64,000 bases of DNA from Pseudomonas mangrovi. Its GTDB lineage: Bacteria > Pseudomonadota > Gammaproteobacteria > Pseudomonadales > Pseudomonadaceae. The notes beneath the pieces were generated by a model. That model had not been told where the DNA came from. It was given only the letters and a program-made list of their open reading frames with translations, and did not search any database. The translations under genes and the position numbers were made by a program. The DNA lies in assembly GCF_003052585.1 (NCBI RefSeq), contig NZ_QASN01000007.1, positions 157,536 to 221,535 of the forward strand, written 5' to 3'. Each line of letters starts with the position of its first letter. The first letter of the stretch is position 1. Shown here in pieces: positions 27,823 through 40,100 of the stretch.

Positions 27823-28140
27823 CTAAAACACCATGTCCGACAGCCGCCAGACGTCATACGCCGGCGTCTCGTAGGGATGTGCCTGTTTCAGCGCCTTGAT
27901 CGCCGCATGGATGACGTCATCGGCGACCACCAGCTCCACCTTCCATTCGTCGACGCGCTCCGTCCGTCCCTGCTCGCCGAGCGCCGGATTGCTGCCCGGC
28001 AATGGACGAAACTGCCCCTCGCCGAGAACCTGCCAGCAGCACTGGTCATAATTGCCCAAGCGCCCGGCGCCGGCAGCGAAGACGGCAGTCTTGACCTGCT
28101 CAAGGTGGCTGTCGGGAACGTAGAAACACAGCTTGTACAT
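27823..28140 (-). CDS. NIF3-like protein, stand-alone CutA-like domain (YqfO type)
   Basis: The 105-residue protein MYKLCFYVPDSHLEQVKTAVFAAGAGRLGNYDQCCWQV... resembles the domain inserted in NIF3/YqfO proteins (CutA-like ferredoxin fold), with HPYETPAYDVWRL near the end. The dinuclear-metal NIF3 core is absent, so the function is unknown. GGAGG lies just upstream of the ATG. It sits alone between the L,D-transpeptidase gene and purL. Confidence 0.78.
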   Translation of the reverse strand: MYKLCFYVPDSHLEQVKTAVFAAGAGRLGNYDQCCWQVLGEGQFRPLPGSNPALGEQGRTERVDEWKVELVVADDVIHAAIKALKQAHPYETPAYDVWRLSDMVF

Positions 28141-28301
28141 GCAACCTCCGGGGCTTGAGGATCGGCAGCCGGTCGGCGTCGACCCCATGCTGGCATTCTG
28201 CCCAAATCCCTTTGGCTACCCAATGCTGGTACGCATTGAAACGCCTGTCCAGCGCGGAGCCCAACAGACCCGCAAAGTCTGTGCAGCAGGATGTAGAAAC
28301 G

Positions 28302-28327
28302 ACGACGCCCTCCGAAGAGGGCGTCGT
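28302..28327 (-). terminator. Rho-independent terminator of purL
   Basis: An 11-bp perfect stem, ACGACGCCCTC / GAGGGCGTCGT, with a TTCG-type loop is followed leftward by a short T-containing tail (CGTTTCTACATC). It lies about 20 bases after the purL stop. Confidence 0.85.
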
Positions 28328-28344
28328 TGCTGGCGAGCGATCCG

Positions 28345-31300
28345 TCAGTCGACCCAGACCCGCGCGTTGCGGAACATGCGCATCCAGCCACCGTCTTCCT
28401 GCCACTCCTCGGGATGCCAGGAGTTCTGCACCGCCCGGAACACCCGCTCCGGGTGCGGCATCATGATGGTCACCCGGCCGTCGCGACTGGTCAGGCCGGT
28501 GATGCCGCGCGGCGAGCCGTTGGGGTTGGCCGGATAGTTCTCGGTGACCTTGCCGTGGTTGTCGATGAAGCGCAGCGCAACCGAGCCGGACAGGTCGGCC
28601 TCGAGCAGCGCCTCGGCACTCTCGAACTCGGCATGGCCCTCGCCGTGGGCGATGGCGATCGGCAGGCGCGAGCCGGCCATGCCCTGCAGGAAGATCGATG
28701 CCGACTCCTGCACCTGGACCATCGCCACGCGCGCCTCGAACTGCTCCGAGCGGTTGCGCACGAAGTGCGGCCAGTTCTCGGTGCCGGGGATCAGCTCGTG
28801 CAGGTTGCTCATCATCTGGCAGCCATTGCACACGCCCAGCGCAAAGCTGTCGCGGCGCTCGAAGAAGGCCTGGAAGCCTTCGCGGGCGCGGGCATTGAAC
28901 AGCACCGACTTGGCCCAGCCCTCGCCGGCACCGAGCACGTCGCCATAGGAGAAACCGCCGCAGGCGACCAGCCCCTTGAACTGCGCCAGATCGATGCGGC
29001 CGGCAAGGATGTCGCTCATGTGCACGTCGATCGCGGCGAAACCGGCGCGGTCGAAGGCCGCAGCCATCTCCACCTGGCCGTTGACGCCCTGCTCGCGCAG
29101 CACCGCCACCTTCGGTCGCACGCCGGTGTTGATGTAGGGCGCAGCGATGTCCTCGTTGACGTCGAAGCCGAGCTTGACGCTCAGGCCGGGATTCTCTTCA
29201 TCCAGCAGGGCATCGAACTCCTGGTCGGCGCAGCTGGCGTTGTCGCGCAGACGCTGAATGCGATAGCTGGTCTCGCTCCACTGCCGCTGCAACAGGCGGC
29301 GATCGCCCTGCAGCACCACCGCCCCCTCAAAGCGCAGGCTGACTTCCGCGCTATTGAGCGGCTTGCCGATCACCGCCACGCAGTCGCCCAGACCCGCCGA
29401 GCTGAACTGCGCCAGCACTTCCTCAACGGCATCCTGGCGCACCTGGATCAGCGCACCCAGCTCCTCGTTGAACAGCACCGCCGCCAGCTCTTCGCGGCTC
29501 TCGGCCAGGCCGTCGAGGTTCAGCGCCAGGCCGCAATGGCCAGCAAAGGCCATCTCCAGCGCCGTGGTCAGCAGACCGCCGTCGGAGCGGTCGTGATAGG
29601 CCAGCAGCAGGTTGTCCTGGTTCAGCCCCTGGATCACCGCAAAGAACGCCTTGAGATCCTCGGCGTCGTCAACGTCCGGCACCTGCTGACCGAGCTGAGC
29701 ATGGGTCTGCGCCAGGATCGAGCCGCCCATGCGGTTCTGCCCGCGACCCAGGTCGATCAGGATCAGGTCGGTCTCGCCCTTGTCCAAGCGCAGTTGCGGC
29801 GTCAGGGTACGGCGCACGTCCTGCACCGGCGCGAAGCCGGAGATGACCAGCGACAGCGGCGAGGTCACGCTCTTGTCGACGCCCTCCTCCTGCCAGCGGG
29901 TCTTCATCGACATCGAGTCCTTGCCCACCGGAATGCTGATGCCCAGCGCCGGGCACAGCTGCATGCCGACCGCCGCGACGGTGTCGTACAGACGGGCGTC
30001 TTCACCGGGATGCCCGGCCGCCGCCATCCAGTTGGCCGACAGCTTGATGTCGGAAAGCTTGTCGATGCGCGCGGCGGCCAGGTTGGTGATCGCCTCGCCG
30101 ACAGCCATGCGCCCGGAGGCCGGCGCGTCGAGCAGCGCCAGCGGCGTGCGCTCGCCCATTGCCATGGCCTCGCCGGTGTAGACGTCGAAGCTGGTCGCAG
30201 TGACTGCGCAATCGGCCACCGGCACCTGCCAGGGGCCGACCATCTGATCGCGCGCCACCAGGCCGGTGATGCTGCGATCGCCGATGGTGATAAGGAAACT
30301 CTTGCTGGCCACCGCCGGGTGATGCAGCACGCGCTTGAGCGCCTCGTCCAGATCGACGCTGGCGGCGTTGAAGGCGTCGCCGCGCTCGGCCTCGCGGCTG
30401 GCGCTGCGGTGCATGCGCGGTGGCTTGCCGAGCAGCACTTCCAGCGGCATGTCCACCGGGTTGTTGCCGAAGTGGCTGTCGGAGACCGTCAGCTGCGGCT
30501 CGGCAATTGCCTCGCCAACCACCGCGAACGGGCAACGCTCACGCTCGCAGATCGCCTTGAAGCGCTCGAAGTCGGCACTGTCGACCGACATCACGTAGCG
30601 CTCCTGCGACTCGTTGCACCAGATCTCCAGCGGGCTCATGCCCGGCTCGTCGTTGGGCACGTTGCGCAGCTCGAAGCGACCGCCACGGCCGCCGTCGTTG
30701 ATCAGCTCCGGCAGGGCATTGGAGATGCCGCCGGCGCCGACGTCATGGATGAACTTGATCGGGTTCTGCTCACCGAGCTGCCAGCAGCGGTCGATGACCT
30801 CCTGGCAGCGGCGCTCCATCTCCGGGTTGTCGCGCTGCACCGAAGCGAAGTCGAGGTCCGCCGAGCTGGCACCGGTGGCCATCGACGAAGCCGCGCCGCC
30901 GCCCAGGCCGATCAGCATCGCCGGGCCGCCGAGAACGATCAGCTTGGCACCAACCGATATCTCGCCTTTCTGCACGTGGTCGGCACGGATGTTGCCCAGG
31001 CCGCCGGCGAGCATGATCGGCTTGTGGTAGCCACGCACTTCCTCGCCACGCGGGCTGTCGACCGCCTGCTCGAAGGTACGGAAGTAGCCGGTCAGCGCCG
31101 GACGGCCGAACTCATTGTTGAAGGCGGCACCGCCGAGCGGGCCCTCGATCATGATGTCCAGCGCGGTGACGATGCGCTCGGGCTTGCCGTAGGGCTTTTC
31201 CCACGGTTGGACGAAGTCGGGGATGTTCAGGTTGGAGACGGTGAAGCCGGTGAGGCCGGCCTTGGGCTTGGCGCCGCGACCGGTAGCACCCTCATCGCGG

Positions 31301-32241
31301 ATCTCGCCGCCGGAGCCGGTCGAAGCCCCCGGGAAGGGCGCGATCGCGGTCGGGTGGTTGTGCGTCTCGACCTTCATCAGGATATGCACCGGCTCCTGAA
31401 CCGCGGCGTACTCACCGGTTTCAGGATTCGGGTAGAAGCGCCCGGCGGTGAAGCCTTCGATCACCGAGGCGTTGTCCTTGTAGGCGGACAGCACGCCTTC
31501 GCGGTGCATCTCGTAGGTGTTCTTGATCATGCCGAACAGCGACTTTTCCTGGCTTTCGCCGTCGATGTCCCAGCTGGCATTGAAGATCTTGTGCCGGCAG
31601 TGCTCGGAGTTCGCCTGGGCGAACATCATCAGCTCGACGTCGTGCGGGTTGCGCCCCAGCGCGACGAAATTCTTCAGCAGATAGTCGATCTCGTCCTCGG
31701 CCAGGGCCAGGCCCAACTGGACGTTGGCCTGCTCCAGGGCGGCGCGACCGCCGCCGAGAATGTCCACCGCGGTCAGCGGCCGCGGCTGGGCCTGGCTGAA
31801 CAGGCTCTGCGCCTCTTCCATGCCCGCCAGCACGCGCTGGGTCATGCGATCGTGCAGCAGCGCTGCAACGGTCTGCGCGTCAGCCGCGGACAGCTCGCCA
31901 CTGACGTAATAGGCAATGCCGCGCTCGAGGCGCTCGATCTTGCCCAGACCGCAGTTGCGCGCGATGTCGCTGGCCTTGCTCGACCAGGGCGAGATGGTGC
32001 CCAGACGCGGCACCACCAGGAACAGTCGACCGGCGGGCTCCTGCACCGGCACGCTCGGCCCGTACTTCAGCAGTCGCGCCAGCACCTTCTGCTCGTCGTC
32101 GCCCAGGGCGCCGCGGGTCTGCGCAAAGTGCGCGAACTCCGCATAGAGGCCGGTCACCGCAGGCACGCGAGCCCTCAGCAGGTCGAGCAGTTTGCCGTGG
32201 CGAAAGGCGGAAAGGGCGGGAGCGCCGCGCAGGATCAACAT
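28345..32241 (-). CDS. purL: Phosphoribosylformylglycinamidine synthase (FGAM synthase)
   Basis: This large single-chain purine enzyme converts FGAR to FGAM using glutamine and ATP. The 1298-residue product has the N-terminal PurS-like domain, two AIRS-type halves (for example [10 protein letters not shown] and [22 protein letters not shown]) and a C-terminal class I glutaminase with [10 protein letters not shown] (catalytic Cys) and the late His/Glu. ATG 32241 ([19 protein letters not shown]) is the usual start. Together with purT and guaBA the window carries several purine-synthesis genes, but not in one operon. Confidence 0.98.
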   Translation of the reverse strand: MLILRGAPALSAFRHGKLLDLLRARVPAVTGLYAEFAHFAQTRGALGDDEQKVLARLLKYGPSVPVQEPAGRLFLVVPRLGTISPWSSKASDIARNCGLGKIERLERGIAYYVSGELSAADAQTVAALLHDRMTQRVLAGMEEAQSLFSQAQPRPLTAVDILGGGRAALEQANVQLGLALAEDEIDYLLKNFVALGRNPHDVELMMFAQANSEHCRHKIFNASWDIDGESQEKSLFGMIKNTYEMHREGVLSAYKDNASVIEGFTAGRFYPNPETGEYAAVQEPVHILMKVETHNHPTAIAPFPGASTGSGGEIRDEGATGRGAKPKAGLTGFTVSNLNIPDFVQPWEKPYGKPERIVTALDIMIEGPLGGAAFNNEFGRPALTGYFRTFEQAVDSPRGEEVRGYHKPIMLAGGLGNIRADHVQKGEISVGAKLIVLGGPAMLIGLGGGAASSMATGASSADLDFASVQRDNPEMERRCQEVIDRCWQLGEQNPIKFIHDVGAGGISNALPELINDGGRGGRFELRNVPNDEPGMSPLEIWCNESQERYVMSVDSADFERFKAICERERCPFAVVGEAIAEPQLTVSDSHFGNNPVDMPLEVLLGKPPRMHRSASREAERGDAFNAASVDLDEALKRVLHHPAVASKSFLITIGDRSITGLVARDQMVGPWQVPVADCAVTATSFDVYTGEAMAMGERTPLALLDAPASGRMAVGEAITNLAAARIDKLSDIKLSANWMAAAGHPGEDARLYDTVAAVGMQLCPALGISIPVGKDSMSMKTRWQEEGVDKSVTSPLSLVISGFAPVQDVRRTLTPQLRLDKGETDLILIDLGRGQNRMGGSILAQTHAQLGQQVPDVDDAEDLKAFFAVIQGLNQDNLLLAYHDRSDGGLLTTALEMAFAGHCGLALNLDGLAESREELAAVLFNEELGALIQVRQDAVEEVLAQFSSAGLGDCVAVIGKPLNSAEVSLRFEGAVVLQGDRRLLQRQWSETSYRIQRLRDNASCADQEFDALLDEENPGLSVKLGFDVNEDIAAPYINTGVRPKVAVLREQGVNGQVEMAAAFDRAGFAAIDVHMSDILAGRIDLAQFKGLVACGGFSYGDVLGAGEGWAKSVLFNARAREGFQAFFERRDSFALGVCNGCQMMSNLHELIPGTENWPHFVRNRSEQFEARVAMVQVQESASIFLQGMAGSRLPIAIAHGEGHAEFESAEALLEADLSGSVALRFIDNHGKVTENYPANPNGSPRGITGLTSRDGRVTIMMPHPERVFRAVQNSWHPEEWQEDGGWMRMFRNARVWVD

Positions 32242-32291
32242 CGTCGGGACAGCCTCTGGGGAAGGGGATGTTTGAAGGGTGCGCATTCTAG

Positions 32292-33869
<1,578 letters not shown>

Positions 33870-33953
33870 TCACCCCCTGCCAGGCGGCGAGCACCTGCTA
33901 CTCGGCCTGACAGCGTCTGCTGCCGACTCAGGCTGAATCAGCCAGCCAGGCCA

Positions 33954-34493
<540 letters not shown>

Positions 34494-34506
34494 TCAAGCC
34501 AGTCGA

Positions 34507-35877
34507 TCAGACCACCTCGATCGCCGCCATCAGGCCGGTCTCCATGTGATCGATGACGTGGCAATGGAACATCCAGGTGCCCGGGTTATCGGCGACCAGG
34601 GCGATGCGTGCCGTCTCGTTCTTGCCCAGCAGAAAGGTATCGGTGAACCAGGGCTCGATCTGCCGCCGATTGGACGACAGCACCTTGAACGTCATGCCGT
34701 GCAGATGAATCGGATGCTGATACTGGCTCAGGTTGCGCAATTCGAAGATATAGCTGCGGCCGAGTTGGAGGCTGGCAATCGGTCGCTCGGCACAGGATAC
34801 ATCGTTGATATCCCACGCCTGGCCATTGATCTGCCAGAAGCTGTGCGCGGCGCCCTGGGCAAGATTGCTGCTCAGCGCGCCGGCCCACTCGAAGTTGAAG
34901 CGCAGCGTTTCGGCATTCGCCAGGTCCGGCTCGGCCAGCGGATTCGCCGGCAACGCTGGCGGCCAGTCACCGGCAACCTCGCTGCTGGCAACGCTTTTCA
35001 GCGTCGCCAGACGCAACGGGCCGTTGCGCAACGACAGCTCCTCACCCGCCGCCGGCACCCGCAGGCCAAGCTCGATGCGCATGCCGGGACCGAGCCAGTA
35101 CTCCTTGCCCAGCGACTGCGGGCGCACCGGATTGCCGTCGAGCGCATAGATGCGCGCCTCGCCGGCGGACAGATTGAGGCGGTAGGTCAGGGTGTTGTCG
35201 AGGTTGAGCACGCGCAGCCGGACGACCTGTCCAGCCGGCAGCTCCAATGTCGGTGCATGCACGCCATTGACCGTCGACAGCGTGCCCGGTGTGCCGCCAC
35301 GCGCCGCCTCGCGGGGCACACTGAAGGTGGTGAAGTTGCCCTGCTGGTCCAGATGCCAGTTTTTCAGGTTCAGCGTGCGCTCGTGCTGAAAACCGCTGCC
35401 GTGGCGCTCATCGACGATCAGCGCACCGACCAGACCGCGCCCCAGTTGCTCGCCGCTGGCGGTGTGCGGGTGGTACCAGAAGCTGCCGGCGTCCGGCAGG
35501 TCGAACTCATAGTCGAAGTGCTCGCCGGGGCGCACCGGCAGCTGGGACACGTAGGGCACGCCATCCATGTCGATCGGCAGGCGGATGCCATGCCAGTGGA
35601 TGGTCGTGGGCTCGGCCAGTCTGTTGATGAAACGCACCCGCAACCGGTCGCCCTGGCGCGCACGCAGCTCCAGCCCCGGAACCTGTCCGCCATAGGCCCA
35701 GGCAGTGGTGCTGTGCCCGGCGACCAGCTCGACATCCAGCGGTGCGGCGATCAGTTCGTAGTCGTGGGTGGTCACTTCATCCGGGCGAGCCAGCCAGTAG
35801 CGCGCGCCGCCCGCGCCCAGGCCGACCACCGCAATTCCGGCAAGCCCGGCCAGTACTTCTCGGCGCGACAGATTCAT
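34507..35877 (-). CDS. Tat-exported multicopper oxidase
   Basis: The 456-residue precursor has a twin-arginine signal (MNLSRREVLAGLAGIAVVG) and three cupredoxin domains with the copper motifs TIHWHGIRL (His94 and His96), SFWYHPHTASGEQ, QHPIHLHGMTF and HCHVIDHMETGLM, where the last Met is the likely axial ligand. It belongs to the CueO/CopA/SufI superfamily. No Met-rich segment is obvious, so cuprous-oxidase activity is not indicated by sequence. The remembered P. aeruginosa ortholog lies directly next to guaA, unlike here. Confidence 0.9.
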   Translation of the reverse strand: MNLSRREVLAGLAGIAVVGLGAGGARYWLARPDEVTTHDYELIAAPLDVELVAGHSTTAWAYGGQVPGLELRARQGDRLRVRFINRLAEPTTIHWHGIRLPIDMDGVPYVSQLPVRPGEHFDYEFDLPDAGSFWYHPHTASGEQLGRGLVGALIVDERHGSGFQHERTLNLKNWHLDQQGNFTTFSVPREAARGGTPGTLSTVNGVHAPTLELPAGQVVRLRVLNLDNTLTYRLNLSAGEARIYALDGNPVRPQSLGKEYWLGPGMRIELGLRVPAAGEELSLRNGPLRLATLKSVASSEVAGDWPPALPANPLAEPDLANAETLRFNFEWAGALSSNLAQGAAHSFWQINGQAWDINDVSCAERPIASLQLGRSYIFELRNLSQYQHPIHLHGMTFKVLSSNRRQIEPWFTDTFLLGKNETARIALVADNPGTWMFHCHVIDHMETGLMAAIEVV

Positions 35878-36062
35878 AGCAACTCCTGCGAGTACAACGT
35901 CAGCAAACACGATGAAAAAAGCGGAGCGCAAGGGTAACGGATAGGCCCGGCGACGTCAGTTGCGTGCTGCGAGCCAGCTGTCGCCCCCCTTCCGAAACGC
36001 CGTGCCAGACGGCGTCGCTCGATGCCCAGCATGCAGTACGGGCACCCGCCAAAGAATACATC

Positions 36063-36081
36063 AATAATGCGAATTATTATT
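36063..36081 (+). promoter_or_regulatory. Fur box upstream of the TonB-dependent receptor
   Basis: The 19-base sequence AATAATGCGAATTATTATT matches the classical Fur operator GATAATGATAATCATTATC at 14 of 19 positions, by my alignment. It lies in the 373-bp divergent gap between the multicopper oxidase and the TonB receptor, about 170 bases before the receptor start. This implies iron-repressed expression of the receptor and possibly an effect on the oxidase gene. The rest of the gap (35878-36062 and 36082-36250) shows no gene. Confidence 0.75.
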
Positions 36082-36250
36082 GATTGCATCAAGATCCAGT
36101 ACTAGCATGCGCGCCCATCCGGCCCCGACCCCGCTCGGCATCCATATCCGAGGCGCGCCGATCAGGCGCAAAAACAAAACGGCAAGCGGGTCGAGCGTTG
36201 CCCGAAGCGTGCGCAACACCCCCATGAACGCAGCTGAACTGGAGCAAGCA

Positions 36251-38233
36251 ATGCCATACGCAAGGAAACATCCCACCTCCCTCCCCCTGCGCAGCAGCCT
36301 CGGCCTGCTGGTCGCGCTGATCGCCTGCGCCGCCCAGGCCGACGCGCCGATCGCCCTGGACAAGACCGTCATCACCGCCAGCCAGACCGCCCACAACGAG
36401 CTGAGCGCGCCTGCCAGCGTCTCGGTGATCACTCGTCAGGAACTCGACAAGCTGCCGGTCTACACCCTCGCCGACGCGGTGAAGACCCTGCCGGGCGTGC
36501 ACATCAACACCAGCTCCGGCTACGGCCGCAAGGAAATCAAGATCCGCGGCCTGGACTCGGACTATACCCTGCTGCTGCTCAATGGCCGGCGGATCAATTC
36601 GCGTGATGCGCTGACCTCCAACTACGCCAACGACTTCGACCTGTCGTCGATCCCGATGAGCGCGATCGAGCGCATCGAGGTCATCCGCGGGCCGATGTCC
36701 TCGCTGTATGGCGCCGATGCACTCGGTGGCGTGGTCAACGTAATCCTGCGTCAGCCGACCGATAGCCTCGCCGCCGGCGTGGCCTACAGCTACGAGACGC
36801 CCACCGAGGGTGACAACGGCGACAGCCACAAGACCAGCGCCTACCTCAGCGGCCCGCTGGTCGAAGGCCGCCTGCTCGGCAACCTGATCGTCGAGCATGT
36901 CGACCAGGCCGCCTGGCAGAGCGACCAACTCAGCCTGCGCGGCACCGACGCCGCCGAACAGCGCCAGGCCGCCAGTGTCTTCGGCAGCCTCAGCTGGCTG
37001 CTCGACGAGCAGCAGAGCATCGACCTGGACATCAGCCATCGCGAGGATGACCGCAAGGGCCGCTGGAACAACGCCGGCGCCCCGGCGCCGCTGACCACCA
37101 ACGCGCAGGAGATGCAGCGCAGCAGTCTCGGCATCGCCCACAACGGCAACTGGGAGAACTTCGACTCGCGCCTGCGCTACTACTACGAGAACGTCGAGCT
37201 GACCGATGACTCGCAGCTGATGACCAGCCTGCGGCGCAAGGTCGGCGAGGTCGAGCAGGAAAACCACACCCTCGACGGCCAGGTTTCCACCGACATTGGC
37301 AGTCACCTGCTGACTGCCGGCGCCGAGCTGCGCCGCAGCGAGCTGAGCCACAACCAGAACCTCGGCAACCAGACCAATGTCGACCAGCAGGCCCTCTACC
37401 TGCAGGACGAATTCGCCTTCGGCGACCTGGCGATCACCGTCGGCGGGCGCTGGGATCATCACGAAACCTTCGGCGCCGAGTTCAGCCCGCGGATCTACGG
37501 CATCTATCGCCTGAGCGACAGCTGGGTGCTCAAGGGCGGCGTCGGCAAGGCATTCAAGGCGCCAAGCATCTCCCAAGCCGATCCCAGCTACGGCGTGCTG
37601 GCCTGCCGCGGCATGTGCACGGTGGTCGGCAACGCCGATCTCAAGCCGGAAACCTCGATCAGCAAGGAATTCGGCACCCTCTACCAGGACGGTCGCCTGG
37701 AAGCCGGGATCATGTTCTTCCACAACGATATCGAGGACATGATCGTCAGCGACAGCTGGCGCCCGGCCCAGGGTTACCGCCCGCCGGTGATGACCTACAC
37801 CAATGTCAGCCAGGCGCGGGTGCAGGGTTACGAGGTGCACGGTCGCTACGCGCTGAACGAGGCGCTGGCGCTGCGCGCCAACTACACCTTCTCCGACGCC
37901 GAAGACCGCGACACCGAAAGGCCGCTGAGCAATACCCCGGAGCACCTGGCCAACCTGGGCATCGACTGGCAGCTGCTGCCCAGCCTGGGCATGACCCTGG
38001 ACTACCAGTACACCGGCAGCCAGTGGCTCTACGTGCCGGCGCGCGGCAGCAATCGCGAATCCGGCGCCTATCACACGCTCAACCTGGGGGCGAAGTTCAA
38101 GGCGACCGAGGCGCTTGCCTTCACCGCCGGGCTGAACAACCTGACCAACACCAGGCGCGACGAGGTAGCCCAGTCGATCGATCACATCCTGATGGGTCGC
38201 AGCGCCTTCGTCGGCGTCAGCTACGACCTCTGA
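36251..38233 (+). CDS. TonB-dependent outer-membrane receptor (FepA/CirA-like, catecholate-siderophore type)
   Basis: The 660-residue precursor has a signal peptide ending around AAQA (residue 30), a TonB-box-like DKTVITAS, and a plug domain (LPVYTLADAVKTLPGVHINTSSGYGRKEIKIRGLDSDYTLLLLNGRRI). The plug continues with IERIEVIRGPMSSLYGADALGGVVNVI before a long beta-barrel. The C-terminus is GVSYDL without a terminal aromatic. ATG 36251 has GGAG six bases upstream; an alternative ATG lies 27 bases earlier. A Fur box upstream supports iron uptake, probably a ferric siderophore. No transport partner is adjacent. Confidence 0.9.
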   Translation: MPYARKHPTSLPLRSSLGLLVALIACAAQADAPIALDKTVITASQTAHNELSAPASVSVITRQELDKLPVYTLADAVKTLPGVHINTSSGYGRKEIKIRGLDSDYTLLLLNGRRINSRDALTSNYANDFDLSSIPMSAIERIEVIRGPMSSLYGADALGGVVNVILRQPTDSLAAGVAYSYETPTEGDNGDSHKTSAYLSGPLVEGRLLGNLIVEHVDQAAWQSDQLSLRGTDAAEQRQAASVFGSLSWLLDEQQSIDLDISHREDDRKGRWNNAGAPAPLTTNAQEMQRSSLGIAHNGNWENFDSRLRYYYENVELTDDSQLMTSLRRKVGEVEQENHTLDGQVSTDIGSHLLTAGAELRRSELSHNQNLGNQTNVDQQALYLQDEFAFGDLAITVGGRWDHHETFGAEFSPRIYGIYRLSDSWVLKGGVGKAFKAPSISQADPSYGVLACRGMCTVVGNADLKPETSISKEFGTLYQDGRLEAGIMFFHNDIEDMIVSDSWRPAQGYRPPVMTYTNVSQARVQGYEVHGRYALNEALALRANYTFSDAEDRDTERPLSNTPEHLANLGIDWQLLPSLGMTLDYQYTGSQWLYVPARGSNRESGAYHTLNLGAKFKATEALAFTAGLNNLTNTRRDEVAQSIDHILMGRSAFVGVSYDL

Positions 38234-38266
38234 GCGCGTTCCTCCCTGGATCTTCCGAGAGCCTCT

Positions 38267-38305
38267 GCGCACCCGCCTGGTTGCCAAGCGACCAGGCGGG
38301 TGCGC
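38267..38305 (+). terminator. Long perfect hairpin after the TonB receptor
   Basis: A 15-bp perfect stem, GCGCACCCGCCTGGT / ACCAGGCGGGTGCGC, with a nine-base loop sits 33 bases after the stop. No T tract follows, so it may stabilise the 3' end or terminate inefficiently. Confidence 0.6.
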
Positions 38306-38504
38306 CCGTGCCGGCGCGCCTGAGACCCTGGAGCTTTCGCCGCAGTCGAGGGTCCTGCTCAGCGCTAGCGCGCTGCTTTCGCGCGGATACCGGCCTGTGA
38401 TCCTGCATCACCCCTGCTGATGATGGCCGGCCAAAATTGACGCGCCCCTACCCCGCTGCCAGATTCAACCGCCTCACAACCCGCACGGATGGAGGTATCT
38501 GGCT

Positions 38505-39290
38505 ATGCGTTTCACCGATCGAGTGGCACTGGTAACCGGCGCCGGCAGCGGCATCGGCCGGGCAACCGCGCAACGACTGGCTGCCGAAGGCGCACGCCTG
38601 GTACTGGCGGACTGGTCGGCCGAGGGGCTGGCGGCGACCGTTGCACTTCTACCCGCCGGCTGCGAGGTACTGTCGCGGCAGATGGACGTCTCCGACGAAG
38701 CTGCAGTGCAGGCGCTGGTGAACGACGCTCTGGCACGCTTCGGCCAGATCGACGTGCTCTGCAACAACGCCGGCATCGCCGGCACCAGCCATCCACCGAT
38801 CACCCAGCAGAACCCGGACGACTGGCAGAAGATCCTCGCGGTCAATCTGCTCGGGCCGATGTTCTTCACCCAGTACGTCAGCCGGCACATGTGTGAGCGG
38901 CGCCAGGGCGCCATCGTCAACACCGCCTCGGTGGCGGGCATCCGCTCCGGTGCCGGCGGCAACGCCTACAGCGCCTCGAAGGCGGCGGTGATCAACCTGA
39001 CCCAGACCAGCGCCTGTGATCTGGGCGAGTTCAACGTGCGGGTGAATGCAGTCTGTCCGGGCCTGGTGGAAACCGGCATGACCCAGCCGATCTTCGACCT
39101 GGCCCGCGCCAAGGGCAAGGAAGAGAAACTCGGTGGCCGCGCCGAACTGCGTCGCTACGGTCGTCCCGAGGAGGTCGCCGCAGCCATCGCCTTTCTCGCC
39201 AGTGACGACGCCAGCTTCATCACCGGCCAGACACTGCCGGTCGATGGCGGCAACACCGCCTCGCTGAACATGCCCGGCATGAAACTCTGA
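38505..39290 (+). CDS. SDR family oxidoreductase (NAD-preferring type)
   Basis: The 261-residue classical short-chain dehydrogenase has TGAGSGIG at 11-18, Asp36 after the second strand (suggesting NAD(H)), NNAG at 87-90, a Ser in TASVAG and the YSASK active site at 155-159. GGAGGT lies about ten bases upstream of the ATG. The substrate is not predictable. It is followed 22 bases later by a second SDR on the same strand, probably an operon. Confidence 0.88.
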   Translation: MRFTDRVALVTGAGSGIGRATAQRLAAEGARLVLADWSAEGLAATVALLPAGCEVLSRQMDVSDEAAVQALVNDALARFGQIDVLCNNAGIAGTSHPPITQQNPDDWQKILAVNLLGPMFFTQYVSRHMCERRQGAIVNTASVAGIRSGAGGNAYSASKAAVINLTQTSACDLGEFNVRVNAVCPGLVETGMTQPIFDLARAKGKEEKLGGRAELRRYGRPEEVAAAIAFLASDDASFITGQTLPVDGGNTASLNMPGMKL

Positions 39291-39312
39291 CCCCTCACCC
39301 AGGAGAGAACCC

Positions 39313-40080
39313 ATGAACAATCCGCTGTTCGACCTGACCGGCAAGGTCGCCCTGATCACCGGCTCGACCAAGGGCATCGGCCGCTCCATCGCCGAGGAGC
39401 TGGCGCGCTGCGGCGCCAAGGTAGTGATTTCCAGCCGCAAGGCCGAGGCCTGCGAGCAGGTCGCCGCAGAGCTCAAGGCCAAGGGCTACGAGGCCCTCGC
39501 CGTGGCCTGCCACGTCGGCCGCAAGGACGATCTGCAGCGCCTGGTCGACACCACCCTGCAGACCTGGGGCCGCATCGACGTACTGGTCTGCAATGCCGCC
39601 ACCAACCCGGTCTACGGCACCACCCTGGAGATCAGCGACGAAGCCTGGGACAAGATCATGCAGACCAACGTCAAGGGCACCTTCTGGCTGGCCAACATGG
39701 TCGTGCCGCAGATGGCCGAGCGTGGCGAGGGTTCGGTGATCCTGCTGTCGAGCATCGCCGGCCTGCGCGGCAACAGCGTGATCGGCACCTACGGCGTATC
39801 CAAGGCCGCCGAGGCGGCCCTGGCACGCAACCTGGCGGTGGAATGGGGGCCGAAGGGCATCCGCGTCAACTCCATCGCCCCGGGGCTGATCCGCACCGAC
39901 TTCGCCCAGGCGTTGCTGGATGACCCGGAGCGGGTGCGTGTTGCCGAGCAGAAGACGCCGCTGCGGCGCATCGGCGACCCGGTGGACATCGCCGGCGTCG
40001 CGGTCTTCCTCGCCAGCCCGGCGAGCGCCTACGTCACCGGCCAGATGATCGTTGCCGATGGTGGCGAGACGGCCTGCTGA
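39313..40080 (+). CDS. SDR family oxidoreductase (DHRS4-like type)
   Basis: The 255-residue protein has TGSTKGIG at 16-23, Ser41-Arg42 after the second strand (suggesting NADP(H)), CNAA at 93-96 where NNAG is usual, Ser147 and YGVSK with Tyr160 and Lys164. AGGAGA precedes the start. The CNAATNPVYG pattern is shared with DHRS4-like carbonyl reductases. It probably forms an operon with the preceding SDR; a pathway cannot be assigned from sequence alone. Confidence 0.88.
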   Translation: MNNPLFDLTGKVALITGSTKGIGRSIAEELARCGAKVVISSRKAEACEQVAAELKAKGYEALAVACHVGRKDDLQRLVDTTLQTWGRIDVLVCNAATNPVYGTTLEISDEAWDKIMQTNVKGTFWLANMVVPQMAERGEGSVILLSSIAGLRGNSVIGTYGVSKAAEAALARNLAVEWGPKGIRVNSIAPGLIRTDFAQALLDDPERVRVAEQKTPLRRIGDPVDIAGVAVFLASPASAYVTGQMIVADGGETAC

Positions 40081-40100
40081 CGGCGCGGGTGGCTCCTCCG

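Noticed and set aside
36089..38287. A 732-codon minus-strand frame opposite the TonB receptor
   Set aside because: The receptor has signal peptide, plug and barrel motifs; the reverse frame has none.
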